Shown one piece after another: positions 29,401 to 33,432 of a stretch of 33,432 nucleotides of DNA. Under the pieces are notes generated by a model. It had not been told where the DNA came from. It worked only from the letters and a program-made list of their open reading frames with translations, and ran no database searches. Source of the stretch: Apostichopus parvimensis (lineage: Eukaryota > Echinodermata > Holothuroidea > Aspidochirotida > Stichopodidae); the NCBI GenBank assembly GCA_000934455.1, contig KN885040.1, positions 63,196 through 96,627 on the forward strand, read 5' to 3'. Positions within the stretch are counted from its first letter, which is position 1. Every line of letters begins with the position of its first letter. The position numbers were made by a program, and so were the translations under genes.

Positions 29401-32346
29401 GCACAGAAAAACCCAAAATATAGTTTTCTCACAAAATTAAAGAATTAAAGTGCTGTTTATCATTTTTGTAATTTGAAAAGTTGGAATCAAAATCCCTTAA
29501 TATTTTCTTATGAATTATAATGTCTTTTTGCAGCTGGCAGAGATGGAGACAACACCGATTATGTCTGAATGTTACCTTGACAAAATAATGGGGTTTCATC
29601 TCAACACTCTTACAAGTGAGTTTTCTGTGTGTTTTATAAAATATATTTCTTACATACTTTTTTGTTTCCTTTCTACACAATTTTAGCACATATTTTGAAT
29701 TTGTACCATTGAGTCTCTCGTCCCGACAGACCTCAAGTTTTGTCATCAATTTAGAATATGAAATATGAATACTATCTTTCCTATTGTACAGGAAACTGTA
29801 GAGAAGGTATCATTGTGGTCTTCATTGTCCTCATAATCATCATCGCCATGGTGATCATCACTTAGGAGAAACAGCAAGCCGAACCTAATTTATTCAAGTT
29901 GATTTATTTCTGTTGGCTTGGTTTACTTCTTTCCTAACATTACATAGCATTTTGTATATGTTTGACGAGTTACGATACATTTATGTTAATATGGATGCCA
30001 ATAATGGTCATTTTTGTTTTTCTGCTTCTTCTTTTTTCTCCAGAGACAGCCCCTTCACCAGTGATGGTCTCTTCCTCTCTGAAGTACCTCATGTTTTATG
30101 CAGTACAGCTTGTTTCAAGTCTCAAAGAGTAAATATATAGTTTGCTGAAGAAGCAACTGCCATCTAGCTCCTGCTTTTCGTCAACGCAAAAGATATAGGA
30201 ATGCAAATAACAATGTTAAGCTGTATTTTCACATTTTAATTTGCCCGCAATCTGGTGGTGCTACCCTTGACTATCAAGCAAAAAGATAAATGTAAAGACA
30301 TGATCTGTGAGACATGATTTATGAAATTAAACACCAGAGAACATTAGCAGTTAAAAAGGAAGAAGTGAAAAAAATATGTTAAATATTGGGACACACACCC
30401 ACACAATAAGCTAAATGGTCCAGAACTTGCTAAATATTACATATTATTTGCATATTTCTTCAGGTTCTGCCCCAAAGATGTGGACAACAAGGAAACCATC
30501 AACGAGACCATCTTACCAATTCTTCTGGATGCTAGCAGTGAATACATCTTCAAAACCGTGAGTAATCTATGGCAAATTTTATGTTAACTATTCTAACTCT
30601 GTCTGTAATAGTATATTTTTCCCAGCCTCTCCTTTCCCCCTCTCCCCCTCTCCCAATTCAGTCCATAGCCCCCCTCTACCTCCTCCCCCCCCAATGTATG
30701 CCATACAGTATTGATATATAAGAGAGAAGATAAGAGAGCTCTCAGAGGAGTAACCTCAAAGTATGCTTGTCATTTGCGATTTCGGTGACCAGATTTACCA
30801 GACTAGAAAATGTGGGAAACTGGTTTACAACTTTTGTCGAATAAATGGCTATGTTTGTTACATTAAAATGTTCGTACCTATTAGTATTGATAAGTAAAGC
30901 AGATTTGGTGTCAATACATTGGTATATCCGGTCGTATCGCCGATGGGGTACTATACTTTGAGTTAATACTGTGCGACCTTCTGGCCCTCTCTTACACATA
31001 TCTATATATATATACATTATGTGTGGCGTATGTCAGGAGCTCCTGTGATTCAGCCGTTCTCCCCATTCAGTCCTCTGTTATTGATAACATATAAATTACT
31101 GTCACATTGCTGCTTCAGGTTTAGCCTTTTAATCAACCAACTTTTTTCTGTTTCAGGTCAAATGAAAGTTACATTGTGATAATGTTCGTTAAGCTTAGAC
31201 ATGATTTGAAAGGAACAACCAAAAAACATTTGAAAGAGCAGTTTCTGTCGACATTATTTTGTTAATATGTCATACCAAGACAAAGTTTTTGAAACAGATT
31301 CAAAGACAAGAAATTTTTTTTTTTTCAATACCATAATTTTACAGGCATCATCAATTGTGACTGAGACAGCAGGGGCTTTGGACAGTAATGACATTGTCAC
31401 CCAGGTGTATCTGAGACTCTATGGAGCAGCTGACACCTGCATCAGAAGATACGGGGAACCAGGAAGGTACAGACATTCAGTCTTTGTGTTTCATATGTTG
31501 CTAATGGAAAGGTTCCCAGATATTATAGATAATTCCATCTTATTGATGATATCATAGCATGATTGGTAGCTTGTAATCTGTGAGGTTGATTTACATCTTG
31601 CTACTGACCACTTGGGCAATTGACCACTGTTTATGTGATGTTAATGAGGTGTAAAAGTGCTCAACGACTTTTAAGATTTCATCCGGAGAATTGACCACTC
31701 TGCTAAGCCTTGCCATGGCCATGTTAGTTGTGACCCATTCTACAGTACCTTTATTCTGAGCAATTTTCCCCTAAGGTACTCAAAACTTTTGGTTCTACCG
31801 TATGGCAAGTGCAATGAAAATACCGTACAAATTAAGCCTTAAACAAGCAAACAAATCCTGTTTTAGATCTAAAATTATAAGTAAAATTCATCTTAGAATT
31901 TACTGAAATAATCAACACTTTGCTCTCCGTTTAGAAGTAACCTGCTTATTGTGTTGATAGCCATGTACTCGTGGTCAAATACACAGAACGAACAAAGAAA
32001 TATCTTGTCAGACAACCATATTGACAAATGAGATTGCTCAATCTACAGCTAAGTTTTCTTCTGTAGATTCAATGTTACAGCGTTTCATTCTCATCCACTC
32101 TCAAAACTTCCATATATTTTCTATACAAACAACCAACAACTTGGTTGTTTTGAAAACCCAGAAAATTTCTGTGATTTAAGAAGCACCTGTGATCATATTG
32201 CTCTCCTTTACTTGAACTTATCTCCCTTTTTTTTTCCAGTCGACTATCAGAGAAGGCCTTTCTGGGCTGTCTCAGTATCTTCAACACTGGAGTAGAAGAA
32301 GAAAATGGCCGTAAAGCTCTGAGGATATTCTATGAAAAGAATGCCG
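8351..32346 (+). CDS. UBR4: UBR4, giant N-recognin E3 ubiquitin ligase (N-terminal part, 30 exons, runs off the right edge)
   Basis: Thirty exons join into 1416 codons plus one base without a stop and with every phase compatible. UBR4 (p600, about 5,200 residues in vertebrates) recognises N-degrons through a UBR box and ubiquitinates them; it works in cytosolic protein quality control and binds calmodulin and KCMF1. The window holds only the N-terminal helical-repeat region. Diagnostic matches to the vertebrate protein as recalled are FSCFVALSAHYI, CKTLMEFSLDR, NLNMLGAWCVL, DDDSEPILGPWFEE followed by a proline run, HWPLFIPPRSLAV, ITWRILGYLAPS and RKALRIFYEKN. The UBR box lies further right. 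The start ATG has G at -3 and +4 and agrees with the homologue's N-terminus. An optional exon may exist between exons 26 and 27. Confidence 0.95.
8470..10064 (+). other. UBR4 intron 1
   Basis: 1595 nt. The first 200 nt are rich in ctaggcctag-like palindromic words. No conserved exon, RNA gene or clear mobile element was found. Confidence 0.5.
10065..10162 (+). CDS. UBR4: UBR4 exon 2
   Basis: 98 nt, acceptor gtcacag, donor gtaagt, entering in phase 2 and leaving in phase 1. SEILSHEDKYENFFSCFVAL matches vertebrate SEILHHEKQYEPFYSSFVAL almost residue for residue. Confidence 0.95.
10948..11120 (+). CDS. UBR4: UBR4 exon 3
   Basis: 173 nt, acceptor cttgcag, donor gtaagt, phase 1 to 0. STACKTLMEFSLDRML and QACSASQ match vertebrate AAACKVLIEFSLLRLE and EACAVSQ. 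The first about 35 residues are longer than in the human protein as I recall it. Confidence 0.9.
11152..11310. repeat. Dispersed repeat family, copy 1
   Basis: Within UBR4 intron 3. It shares with 17381-17790 the order ccatgtca, ggctgcagc-tcctgcagcc-ggctgc, catttgtgca, gtag, cacacaat, cagtctgagtagata and a final tgcagctgctgcagc. No coding capacity. It lacks the SINE insertion of copy 2. Confidence 0.7.
11915..12050 (+). CDS. UBR4: UBR4 exon 4
   Basis: 136 nt, acceptor ttcacag, donor gtgagt, phase 0 to 1. SIVEGLCVGSSQLQRSNVVT matches vertebrate LLIKGLCTGCSRLDRTEIIT. Confidence 0.94.
13110..13240 (+). CDS. UBR4: UBR4 exon 5
   Basis: 131 nt, acceptor ttttgcag, donor gttagt, phase 1 to 0. KTEFLSQLMSSFQDS aligns with vertebrate QMNFLNQLTSVFNPR. 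Serine-rich and less conserved towards its end. Confidence 0.9.
13241..14344 (+). other. UBR4 intron 5
   Basis: 1104 nt with no conserved exon. A G-rich tract at 14076-14113 includes ten consecutive Gs; short ORFs there are compositional artefacts. Confidence 0.5.
14345..14553 (+). CDS. UBR4: UBR4 exon 6
   Basis: 209 nt, acceptor ttccag, donor gtgagt, phase 0 to 2. DILLDVCLNLPFLHRYINSY matches vertebrate EKLLRVCLNLPYFLRYINRF; SDATPIKT matches ADATAVRN. Confidence 0.94.
14822..15131 (+). CDS. UBR4: UBR4 exon 7
   Basis: 310 nt, acceptor tggcag, donor gtaaga, phase 2 to 0. LALPTLEVMTPVHLEKAT and ISCLYAAIYAAT correspond to vertebrate LSLPVLEPLNPSRLQDVT and LSCLYAGVSVAT. Predicted helical, consistent with armadillo/HEAT-like repeats. 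Confidence 0.95.
15568..15773 (+). CDS. UBR4: UBR4 exon 8
   Basis: 206 nt, acceptor acacag, donor gtgagt, phase 0 to 2. HLQNLNMLGAWCVLRGLQYM matches vertebrate HYQNFQLLGAWCLLNSLFLI. A charged, proline-rich linker (RERESPPPPSQPG) follows. Confidence 0.95.
16082..16181 (+). CDS. UBR4: UBR4 exon 9
   Basis: 100 nt, phase 2 to 0, donor gtaaga. LVVELSSFALKCFGSVLDDF parallels vertebrate LSVVLANHAIKLLTSLFQDL. The acceptor tttaaag follows a T-rich tract; it is non-CAG but fits the phase exactly. Confidence 0.88.
16388..16466 (+). repeat. Short GGGTGTAGA-type degenerate repeat
   Basis: About eight imperfect 9- to 10-bp units of g-g-t-g-t-a-g-a in UBR4 intron 9. Confidence 0.5.
16626..16766 (+). CDS. 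UBR4: UBR4 exon 10
   Basis: 141 nt (47 codons), phase 0 at both ends, acceptor ttttgcag, donor gtcagc. ASRILLIIQNISLPGLLLKI followed by AYMK parallels vertebrate IQRIQRLIDSVPLMNLLLTL...YRK. Confidence 0.92.
17108..17222 (+). CDS. UBR4: UBR4 exon 11
   Basis: 115 nt, phase 0 to 1, acceptor tttcag, donor gtacgt. An acidic, serine/threonine-rich disordered segment ending EYAATTEESS, equivalent to vertebrate DDFSSTEEDSS. Confidence 0.9.
17381..17790. repeat. Dispersed repeat family, copy 2, with nested SINE
   Basis: Within UBR4 intron 11. The left part (17381-17432) and right part (17678-17790) match copy 1. Between them sits about 240 nt with a tRNA-like head. The 6-mer catatg at 17433-17438 and 17672-17677 could be the target duplication of the inserted SINE. 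Confidence 0.65.
17440..17671 (-). mobile_element. tRNA-derived SINE (minus strand)
   Basis: The 67-nt head at 17670-17604 has an A box TAGCTCAGTGG and a B box like GAGTTTGAGTC. Its ends pair as a six-base acceptor-like stem (GGAGTG with CACTCC), but the cloverleaf is too short for a working tRNA. A body of about 160 nt follows. Confidence 0.7.
17872..18065 (+). CDS. UBR4: UBR4 exon 12 (DDDSEPILG and polyproline)
   Basis: 194 nt, phase 1 to 0, acceptor gcacag, donor gtaacg. DDDSEPILGPWFEEA is nearly identical to vertebrate DDDSEPILGQWFEET. It is followed by eight prolines, as in the vertebrate protein, then a charged linker. This is the single most diagnostic exon for UBR4. Confidence 0.97.
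18935..19020 (+). CDS. UBR4: UBR4 exon 13
   Basis: 86 nt, phase 0 to 2, acceptor atcacag, donor gttagt. YLNLAAEVLQFLSVFLHKYN matches vertebrate FLGLASNILNFITSSMLNSR in pattern. Confidence 0.88.
19548..19639 (+). CDS. UBR4: UBR4 exon 14
   Basis: 92 nt, phase 2 to 1, acceptor cgacag, donor gtgaag. HMSNLAEVVADMDRGDI aligns with vertebrate HMATLASIIKEVDKDGL. Reading through the donor meets a stop at once, which supports the boundary. Confidence 0.88.
19640..20927 (+). other. UBR4 intron 14
   Basis: 1288 nt, strongly AT-rich, with a short ta/ca microsatellite at about 20267-20293. No gene or repeat family was recognised. Confidence 0.5.
20928..21013 (+). CDS. UBR4: UBR4 exon 15
   Basis: 86 nt, phase 1 to 0, acceptor ctccag, donor gtcagt. 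KFSSCLLQFCHGLLS parallels vertebrate EFAAALYHFNHSLVT. Confidence 0.88.
21405..21615 (+). CDS. UBR4: UBR4 exon 16
   Basis: 211 nt, phase 0 to 1, acceptor ttcacag, donor gtacgt. EGHWPLFIPPRSLAVFAHVF matches vertebrate EGPWPLYIHPQSLSVLSRLL. Confidence 0.95.
22130..22247 (+). CDS. UBR4: UBR4 exon 17
   Basis: 118 nt, phase 1 to 2, acceptor ttttgcag, donor gtgagc. EVNVEHIQFLLLIFDFL matches vertebrate DLNVEHLQLLLLIFHNF. Confidence 0.95.
22681..22783 (+). CDS. UBR4: UBR4 exon 18
   Basis: 103 nt, phase 2 to 0, acceptor ttttcag, donor gtaagt. RLLQVFEYLLFYFSKAAPQL matches vertebrate RLLLIFDYLLHQYSKAPVYL. Confidence 0.95.
22846..22965 (-). mobile_element. Possible LINE 3'-end relic
   Basis: In UBR4 intron 18. 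The minus strand ends in aataaagttattc followed by ttactctt-type short repeats, a layout common at the 3' end of CR1/L2-like LINEs. No coding part remains. Confidence 0.3.
23451..23702 (+). CDS. UBR4: UBR4 exon 19
   Basis: 252 nt (84 codons), phase 0, acceptor ttgaag, donor gtcagc. TKFYTQCSEMEENLEKVHLS aligns with vertebrate PLYHGFKEVEENWSKHFSSD, and KRCFYNLVSD with PRFYCVLSP. The GAAG acceptor is unusual but phase and homology agree. Confidence 0.9.
23972..24091. repeat. Two-copy 60-bp tandem duplication
   Basis: aagatcttctttg...gatatttacat(c/t)catgtct occurs at 23972-24031 and again at 24032-24091 with few differences, in UBR4 intron 19. Confidence 0.85.
24192..24320 (+). CDS. UBR4: UBR4 exon 20
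   Basis: 129 nt, phase 0, acceptor catag, donor gtaagt. ACDVLYDESFDYGEFYQAMI matches vertebrate ACDVLFSKLVKYDELYAALT. Confidence 0.95.
24520..24800 (-). mobile_element. tRNA-derived SINE (minus strand)
   Basis: In UBR4 intron 20. Reading the minus strand from 24799: A box TGGTCAAGTGG (24791-24781), B box GGTTCGAGTCC (24764-24754), then tccttgggcaaggcac, a conserved word of many invertebrate SINE/LINE units. It ends in a tta/ata trinucleotide tail at about 24520-24535. Intact in layout, so probably a fairly young insertion. Confidence 0.8.
24880..25035. repeat. Dispersed repeat family, copy 3
   Basis: In UBR4 intron 20, just after the SINE. It shares with copies 1 and 2 the order atcttttagtgtgcagttt, cacaatt, ctattatttg-tattgatt, attttgcagc and gctgcagc. 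Most diverged of the three copies. Confidence 0.6.
25101..25295 (+). CDS. UBR4: UBR4 exon 21
   Basis: 195 nt, phase 0, acceptor cccatag, donor gtacgt. ITWRILGYLAPSVAYLKLL matches vertebrate ILWRILGILPPSKTYINQL; EVIHTMRWVPRLTSEKYKPW matches DILHTLRWSSRLRISSYVNW. Confidence 0.97.
25296..26128 (+). other. UBR4 intron 21
   Basis: 833 nt. Two atgaatattcatg palindromic words occur at about 25780 and 25933. The open frames present carry no recognisable family signature. Confidence 0.5.
26129..26251 (+). CDS. UBR4: UBR4 exon 22
   Basis: 123 nt, phase 0, acceptor tttcag, donor gtatgt. EHLCEQRLPATEISSLLDI followed by NVSFDVQ parallels vertebrate DHLIKQGMKAEHASSLLEL...SVKYDVE. Confidence 0.94.
26310..26619. 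repeat. 31-bp minisatellite, ten units
   Basis: Ten consecutive units of exactly 31 bp start at 26310, with consensus near ggaagagcggttatagaata plus tcgtcaaccgt. No unit has an indel, although substitutions reach about a quarter of positions in some. AACCG at a unit end and CGGTT in the next form an inverted pair. In UBR4 intron 22. Confidence 0.93.
26972..27109 (+). CDS. UBR4: UBR4 exon 23
   Basis: 138 nt, phase 0, acceptor cctcag, donor gtactt. HELPGFSSVCMLNLAMAKLQ matches vertebrate HEIPSLQSIYTLDAAISKVQ. Confidence 0.95.
27664..27915. repeat. 128-bp tandem duplication
   Basis: ttatgctaggctagcatact starts at 27664 and again at 27792. The following about 120 bp match closely, including gataaatctgaataaagtgt and acttacatctaaactcact. 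In UBR4 intron 23. The start carries the palindrome gctaggctagc. Confidence 0.9.
28137..28219 (+). CDS. UBR4: UBR4 exon 24
   Basis: 83 nt, phase 0 to 2, acceptor cgtag, donor gtaaat. DYQDLMLVLLRLLQMLVCVS occupies the place of vertebrate TKNLLPATLQLIDTYASF. Weak sequence similarity but correct phase and position. Confidence 0.82.
28762..28972 (+). CDS. UBR4: UBR4 exon 25
   Basis: 211 nt, phase 2 to 0, acceptor caacag, donor gtatgt. LSEAEQQSLNKWNSSFSSQT parallels the vertebrate segment ending NIGSWRNAFAND. Base composition is clearly richer in GC than the flanking introns. Confidence 0.88.
29534..29615 (+). CDS. UBR4: UBR4 exon 26
   Basis: 82 nt, phase 0 to 1, acceptor ttttgcag, donor gtgagt. 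TTPIMSECYLDKIMGFHLNT matches vertebrate DTIPSESYISAVQAAHLGTL in pattern. Confidence 0.88.
29792..29865 (+). CDS. Possible alternative UBR4 exon encoding a C-terminal membrane anchor
   Basis: An acceptor (ttgtacag) at 29791 is followed, in the phase left by exon 26, by RNCREG, then 18 almost wholly hydrophobic residues (IIVVFIVLIIIIAMVIIT), then TAG. If used as a terminal exon it would end UBR4 at about 1.2 thousand residues with a tail anchor. No polyadenylation signal was seen in the next 180 nt. An internal AAG/gtatca at 29806 would instead give a 15-nt microexon that keeps the frame into exon 27. The hydrophobic run comes partly from atc repeats, so chance is possible. Confidence 0.3.
30044..30128 (+). 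CDS. UBR4: UBR4 exon 27
   Basis: 85 nt, phase 1 to 2, acceptor tctccag, donor gtaaat. SSSLKYLMFYAVQLVSSLKE matches the vertebrate pattern AASLKHTLLSLVRLTGDLIV. Joins directly to exon 26 in frame. Confidence 0.9.
30464..30557 (+). CDS. UBR4: UBR4 exon 28
   Basis: 94 nt, phase 2 to 0, acceptor cttcag, donor gtgagt. ETILPILLDASSEYI matches vertebrate RTLLPLLLESSTESV. Confidence 0.93.
30558..31344 (+). other. UBR4 intron 28
   Basis: 787 nt. It has a C-rich tract at 30624-30692 and a short tata run at 31002-31014. A 91-codon minus-strand frame shows no family signature. Confidence 0.5.
31345..31466 (+). CDS. UBR4: UBR4 exon 29
   Basis: 122 nt, phase 0 to 2, acceptor ttacag, donor gtacag. DIVTQVYLRLYGAADTCIRR matches vertebrate EFLARVYEKLITGCYNILAN. 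Confidence 0.93.
31467..32239 (+). other. UBR4 intron 29, nothing recognisable
   Basis: 773 nt. The word ttgaccact recurs loosely near 31620 and 31692. No exon or mobile element was seen. Confidence 0.5.
32240..32346 (+). CDS. UBR4: UBR4 exon 30 (last exon in window)
   Basis: 107 nt, phase 2 to 1, acceptor ttccag, donor gtatgt. FLGCLSIFNTGVEEENGRKA followed by LRIFYEKNAG matches vertebrate LEECLQYLEKQLESSQARKA...MEEFFSDSG. The donor is followed at once by retrotransposon tail sequence. The gene continues right of the window. Confidence 0.95.
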
Positions 32347-32349
32347 GTA

Positions 32350-32985
32350 TGTATTATTATTACTATTATTTGTTTTATCACATAGTATAACAAGGTGAAC
32401 AAGACAATATAACTGCAAGTAAGTAAAAAATGTGAAAGGAAGTAAACTAAGAAACCCTTTTGGGCTTAATCGAATAGAGCACTCCCATCAAAGAAAAAAG
32501 TTAACCTTAACACCTAAAAAAGAACTACCCCCCAAAAAAATAGATAACCTTAACATATAAGACCTATAACACTGCCCCCCCCCACCACCACCACCACCAA
32601 CTCCCACCCCTTTCAACGGATACAATCAATGAAGGCTTTCATAGTAATTCTTCAGTTGTCGCCTGAACGAAGCCACGGAAGTATAAAATTTCAAGTTGAT
32701 CGGAAGATTGTTCCACAAAGAAATAGAACGATATCGGGGGCTTTGCATGCTCTTTGAATTACGACAAAAAGAAACACGTAAATGACCAGCTTGTCTAGTA
32801 TTATAATTGTGAATAGAATGACCAATTGTATAAAAGGTAGCAAAAGAACTTGGAAGCAGATTGTTCATAGCACGGTAAGTAAACGTCAGAACATTTGAAG
32901 AAATGAGATCAGTGATCTTGAGCATGTTTAAGGAGGAGAATAAATGACTGGTACTATCACATGGAGCTGAAGACGTCTAACATGT
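32350..32985 (-). mobile_element. 3' end of a non-LTR retrotransposon (minus strand)
   Basis: Contains the C-terminal end of a reverse-transcriptase ORF (32976-32626), a 3' UTR of about 270 nt with a ggtggtggt/G-run, and a taata-type simple tail at about 32368-32350. Layout fits the CR1/L2/Jockey group. 5'-truncated or rearranged at about 32977. Confidence 0.75.
32626..32976 (-). pseudogene. LINE reverse-transcriptase ORF2, C-terminal fragment
   Basis: The frame is open from the TAG just upstream (32979-32977) to TGA at 32628-32626, 116 codons with no internal methionine needed. The order IHNYNTRQAGHLRV, RSISLWNNLPINLK and SFRRQLKNYY is the standard tail of LINE ORF2 proteins (Y-NTR, LWN-LP, F+++LK). 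Catalytic RT motifs are absent. Confidence 0.82.
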
Positions 32986-33013
32986 AGATGATACTGCTCT
33001 CAGTAGATGATGA

Positions 33014-33328
33014 TTCAAAGAAGCCAAAATAGAAGCCATTAACAGACAACAAATACAGAAAACTTACGCAAATGTTACCAAAGCTGCCCCTAAAATCGAA
33101 ATTACAAACAAAATCGCCACTGAAGAAAAACTAAATATAGCAACATTTGTAATTGAATTAGTTCAATATACCTTCCAAAAAGCCGACATCAATATTAAAT
33201 CTGAAGACCTTGCCAGCTATTCCACCGTGTTAGCATTAAAACACCTCAACTTAAATATCCCAAAAACTTTAATTTTGGAACGTCTCCATCAACCTTCAAT
33301 ATTTAGCCCTCCCCAATCACCAAAATGA
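33014..33328 (+). pseudogene. LINE ORF1, C-terminal fragment
   Basis: 104 sense codons ending in TGA at 33326-33328. KTYANVTKAAPKIEITNKIA and NIPKTLILERLHQPSIFSP resemble the tail of ORF1 (gag-like) proteins of CR1/L2-like LINEs. No start codon; a TGA at 33011 closes the frame upstream, so it is 5'-truncated. Confidence 0.5.
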
Positions 33329-33432
33329 CAAACAACCCCCCTTCTTCGATTAAGTTCCTCCACCTAAACATAAACAGTATCCTTCCAAAACTGAGTCTCT
33401 TACTAAGTTTAATTACCAACCACTCCCCGGAT
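33325..33432 (+). CDS. LINE ORF2 N-terminus (apurinic-type endonuclease start), cut by the window end
   Basis: ATG at 33325 overlaps the ORF1 stop as ATGA. IKFLHLNINSILPKLSLLLS followed by LITNHSPD is the usual first strand of the endonuclease domain of LINE ORF2 (LNINSL..K...L......PDI). Open to the last base; whether the rest is intact cannot be seen. Confidence 0.7.
   Translation, partial: MTNNPPSSIKFLHLNINSILPKLSLLLSLITNHSPD

Noticed and set aside
32075-32287. 70-codon minus-strand frame over UBR4 exon 30
   Set aside because: It is the antisense shadow of the well-supported plus-strand exon.

Overview
The window is eukaryotic, intron-rich and AT-rich nuclear DNA. It carries two divergently transcribed, conserved animal genes, cut by both window edges. 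All introns follow GT-AG rules, and the introns hold SINEs, LINE fragments and minisatellites. Sequence style and repeats suggest a marine invertebrate deuterostome, perhaps an echinoderm; this is an inference from general resemblance and not a database result.

Layout. (1) About 341-7331, minus strand: first seven coding exons of SCFD2 (Sec1 family domain-containing 2, an SM-like trafficking protein). They read in one continuous frame (393 codons plus 2 bases) and the gene continues beyond base 1. Its 2.2-kb first intron contains a roughly 1.1-kb repeat element that begins with a 42-bp palindromic tandem array. (2) 7332-8350: a 1.0-kb intergenic region between the two start codons, probably a shared bidirectional promoter, containing an imperfectly duplicated module. 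(3) 8351-32346, plus strand: 30 coding exons of UBR4 (giant N-recognin E3 ubiquitin ligase; p600, Drosophila Poe and plant BIG family). They give 1416 codons plus 1 base with every splice phase compatible. This is only the N-terminal helical-repeat part; the UBR box and catalytic region lie beyond the right edge. (4) 32350-33432: non-LTR retrotransposon pieces inserted just after the donor of UBR4 exon 30. A minus-strand 3' end is joined head-to-head to a plus-strand ORF1/ORF2 start.

The two genes have unrelated biochemistry (membrane trafficking and ubiquitin/N-degron proteostasis); their link here is shared regulatory DNA. Exons were assigned by translating all frames, matching splice sites and phases, and comparing with vertebrate proteins recalled from memory.

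The most interesting points are: a possible alternative UBR4 exon that splices in frame from exon 26 and would end the protein in a C-terminal membrane anchor (or, with an internal donor, act as a 15-nt microexon); an in-frame duplicated splice donor in SCFD2; the palindromic 42-bp array element; and the inverted LINE next to a UBR4 splice donor. None of these is proven by sequence alone.
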